Assembly: GCA_000149265.1 (NCBI GenBank)
Contig: CH001698.1
Coordinates: forward strand, 158,098-222,097
DNA: 64,000 nt
Direction: 5' to 3'
From: Ciona savignyi
Lineage: Eukaryota; Chordata; Ascidiacea; Phlebobranchia; Cionidae
Shown here in pieces: positions 62,705 to 64,000 of this stretch (within the stretch, counting starts at the first letter, position 1; each line of letters begins with the position of its first letter). The position numbers and the translations under genes were made by a program. The notes beneath the pieces are model-generated. The model was not told where the DNA came from. It searched no databases and was given only the letters and a program-made list of their open reading frames with translations.

Positions 62705-64000
62705 TTAGTCGACTTCTTCAATGGTTGGGCCTCCTGCGCCACCGCCGCTTGGTGGGGGTGGTCCTCCTGGGCCACCAGGGAAACCACCTGGCATACCACC
62801 AGGCATTCCACCTGGCATACCTCCAGCACCCTCTGTTAAATAAAATAGCTTGTTATATAGAAAGTAGCAAAACGAATGGAAATAAATATTATAAGAGCAA
62901 TATCAGAGACTCTAGTCATCGACATGGTGGTTCAGAGGCCTAGACACAAAGTGTTTCATCACAAATAACTCATAAATAAAAGCGGTGTTTAACAACTTGT
63001 CCTATATACCTGGCATACCTCCAGATTGGTATAGCTTGGTAATGATTGGGTTGGCAATCTTCTCTAGTTCTTTCTGTTGATATTCATACTCGTCCTTTTC
63101 TGCGGTCTGTAAAATAAATTTACTATTTATGACAAAACGAACTATTGGCTTAAAAGTTGCAATGAAAAATAAATTTACGAACCTGGTTGCTTTCCAACCA
63201 GTCCAAGACTTCCTTGGCCTTTTTAAGGATTGTGGATTTGTCTTCTTCCGAGATCTTATCCTTGACCTTGTCATCTTCTACAGTGGATTTAAGGTTGAAA
63301 GCATAGGATTCCAAACCATTCTTTGCTTGAATTTTGTCCTTCTGCTTTTCATCCTCTTCCTTGTATTTCTCTGCCTCGTTGACCATTCGCTCAATCTCTT
63401 CCTTGCTGAGACGTCCTAGATACAAAATATAAATATTTTAAACTTGTATGATTATTTACGGCATATAAGAAATTTGTTGTGAAAAAATTACCTTTGTCGT
63501 TGGTGATGGTAATTTTGTTTTCTTTTCCTGTGCTCTTATCGACAGCAGACACATTCAAGATGCCATTGGCATCAATGTCAAATGTGACTTCAATCTGGGG
63601 CACTCCACGTGGTGCAGGTGGGATTCCAGAAAGTTCAAATTTACCAAGAAGGTTGTTGTCTTTCGTCATGGTACGTTCACCCTCAAAAACTTGAATGAGC
63701 ACACCAGGTTGGTTGTCAGAGTATGTCGTGAAGATCTGAGATTGCTTTGTTGGGACAGTGGTGTTCCTCTTGATCAAAGAAGTCATCACTCCTCCAGCGG
63801 TCTCGATACCAAGAGAGAGTGGAGCAACATCAAGCAAAAGAAGATCTTGAACCTCCTCAGATTTATCACCACTAAGGATTGCAGCTTGTACAGCAGCTCC
63901 GTAAGCAACAGCCTCATCAGGGTTGATGGATTTGTTGAGTTCCTTTCCATTGAAGAAATCTTGCAAAAGCTTTTGGATCTTGGGGATTCTTGTCGAACCT
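62705..64000 (-). CDS. Cytosolic heat-shock cognate 70 (HSC70), 3' part
   Basis: Four exons, cut at the window edge: 63492-64000 (partial), 63183-63415, 63010-63106 and 62705-62832. The visible protein starts in the nucleotide-binding domain ([18 protein letters not shown]), continues through the linker region ([21 protein letters not shown]) and substrate-binding domain ([20 protein letters not shown]), the helical lid ([17 protein letters not shown]) and a Gly/Pro-rich GGMP-repeat tail, ending in EEVD. EEVD docks TPR co-chaperones and marks the cytosolic group. Several introns favour a constitutive cognate gene (HSPA8-like) over an intronless stress-induced HSP70. The chaperone binds exposed hydrophobic segments in an ATP-driven cycle. 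A C/D-box snoRNA lies in the last intron. Confidence 0.96.
62895..62971 (-). ncRNA. C/D-box snoRNA in the last HSC70 intron
   Basis: The minus strand of the 177-bp intron has, in order, C box GTGATGA (62956-62962), D' box CTGA (62932-62935), C' box TCGATGA (62916-62922) and D box CTGA (62903-62906), bounded by a short imperfect terminal stem (gagttatt with aatagctc-like pairing). Upstream of the D box, GACTAGAGTC is complementary to the conserved LSU rRNA stretch GACUCUAGUC (recalled from vertebrate 28S rRNA, not searched). By the box D plus five rule it would guide 2'-O-methylation of the U in GACU. Vertebrate HSC70 introns also host a C/D snoRNA (U14), but the sequence here differs from U14 as I remember it. 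Processing from the spliced intron lariat is expected. Confidence 0.75.

Noticed and set aside
1..64000. CRISPR arrays, operons, riboswitches or ribosome binding sites
   Set aside because: Introns, SINEs and animal gene families show a eukaryotic nuclear sequence. No array of spaced direct repeats was seen.

Overview
The window reads as chordate nuclear DNA from an ascidian tunicate, most likely Ciona. It is AT-rich, genes are compact with short GT-AG introns, short tRNA-like SINEs and small MITEs are dense, and three genes have the EGF-array or EGF-array plus ZP architecture known from ascidian egg vitelline-coat proteins (HrVC120/HrVC70 type). CDC40, HSC70 and ENPP genes have clear animal domain content. 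The species is an inference; no search was run. Gene models were built by hand from splice sites, reading phase and domain continuity. Summed exon lengths divide by three in eight models. They miss by one base in one ZP gene. The HSC70 model is cut by the window edge.

Layout: (1) 1469-7768, plus: an 11-exon type I membrane protein with follistatin/Kazal modules, possible glycosaminoglycan sites and a very Arg-rich insert. (2) 8581-30520, minus: a head-to-tail cluster of three paralogues. Gene A (8581-13263) is a secreted EGF array. Genes B (15873-21733) and C (25123-30520) are 19-exon genes with signal peptide, EGF repeats, a SEA-like region, EGF, ZP domain, furin site, Cys-rich module, transmembrane segment and a shared cytoplasmic tail. 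(3) 35280-46190: relics of a tandemly duplicated ENPP 5' region, then an apparently intact ENPP ectophosphodiesterase gene. (4) 47629-54194, plus: the spliceosomal WD40 factor CDC40/PRP17, with a 100-N assembly gap in one intron. (5) 54485-57572, minus: a small Cys-rich protein with a Lys/Gly tail, missed by simple ORF calling, then a seven-transmembrane protein. (6) 59195-60992: a SINE split by a hAT-like element that itself holds a foldback element. (7) 62705-64000, minus: the 3' end of an HSC70 gene, with a C/D-box snoRNA in its last intron.

Functionally, the EGF/ZP cluster suggests a local family of extracellular-coat proteins, matured at a furin-type site between the ZP domain and the membrane anchor. 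The other genes look independent: nucleotide/phospholipid hydrolysis at the cell surface (ENPP), splicing (CDC40), protein folding (HSC70) and rRNA modification (intronic snoRNA).
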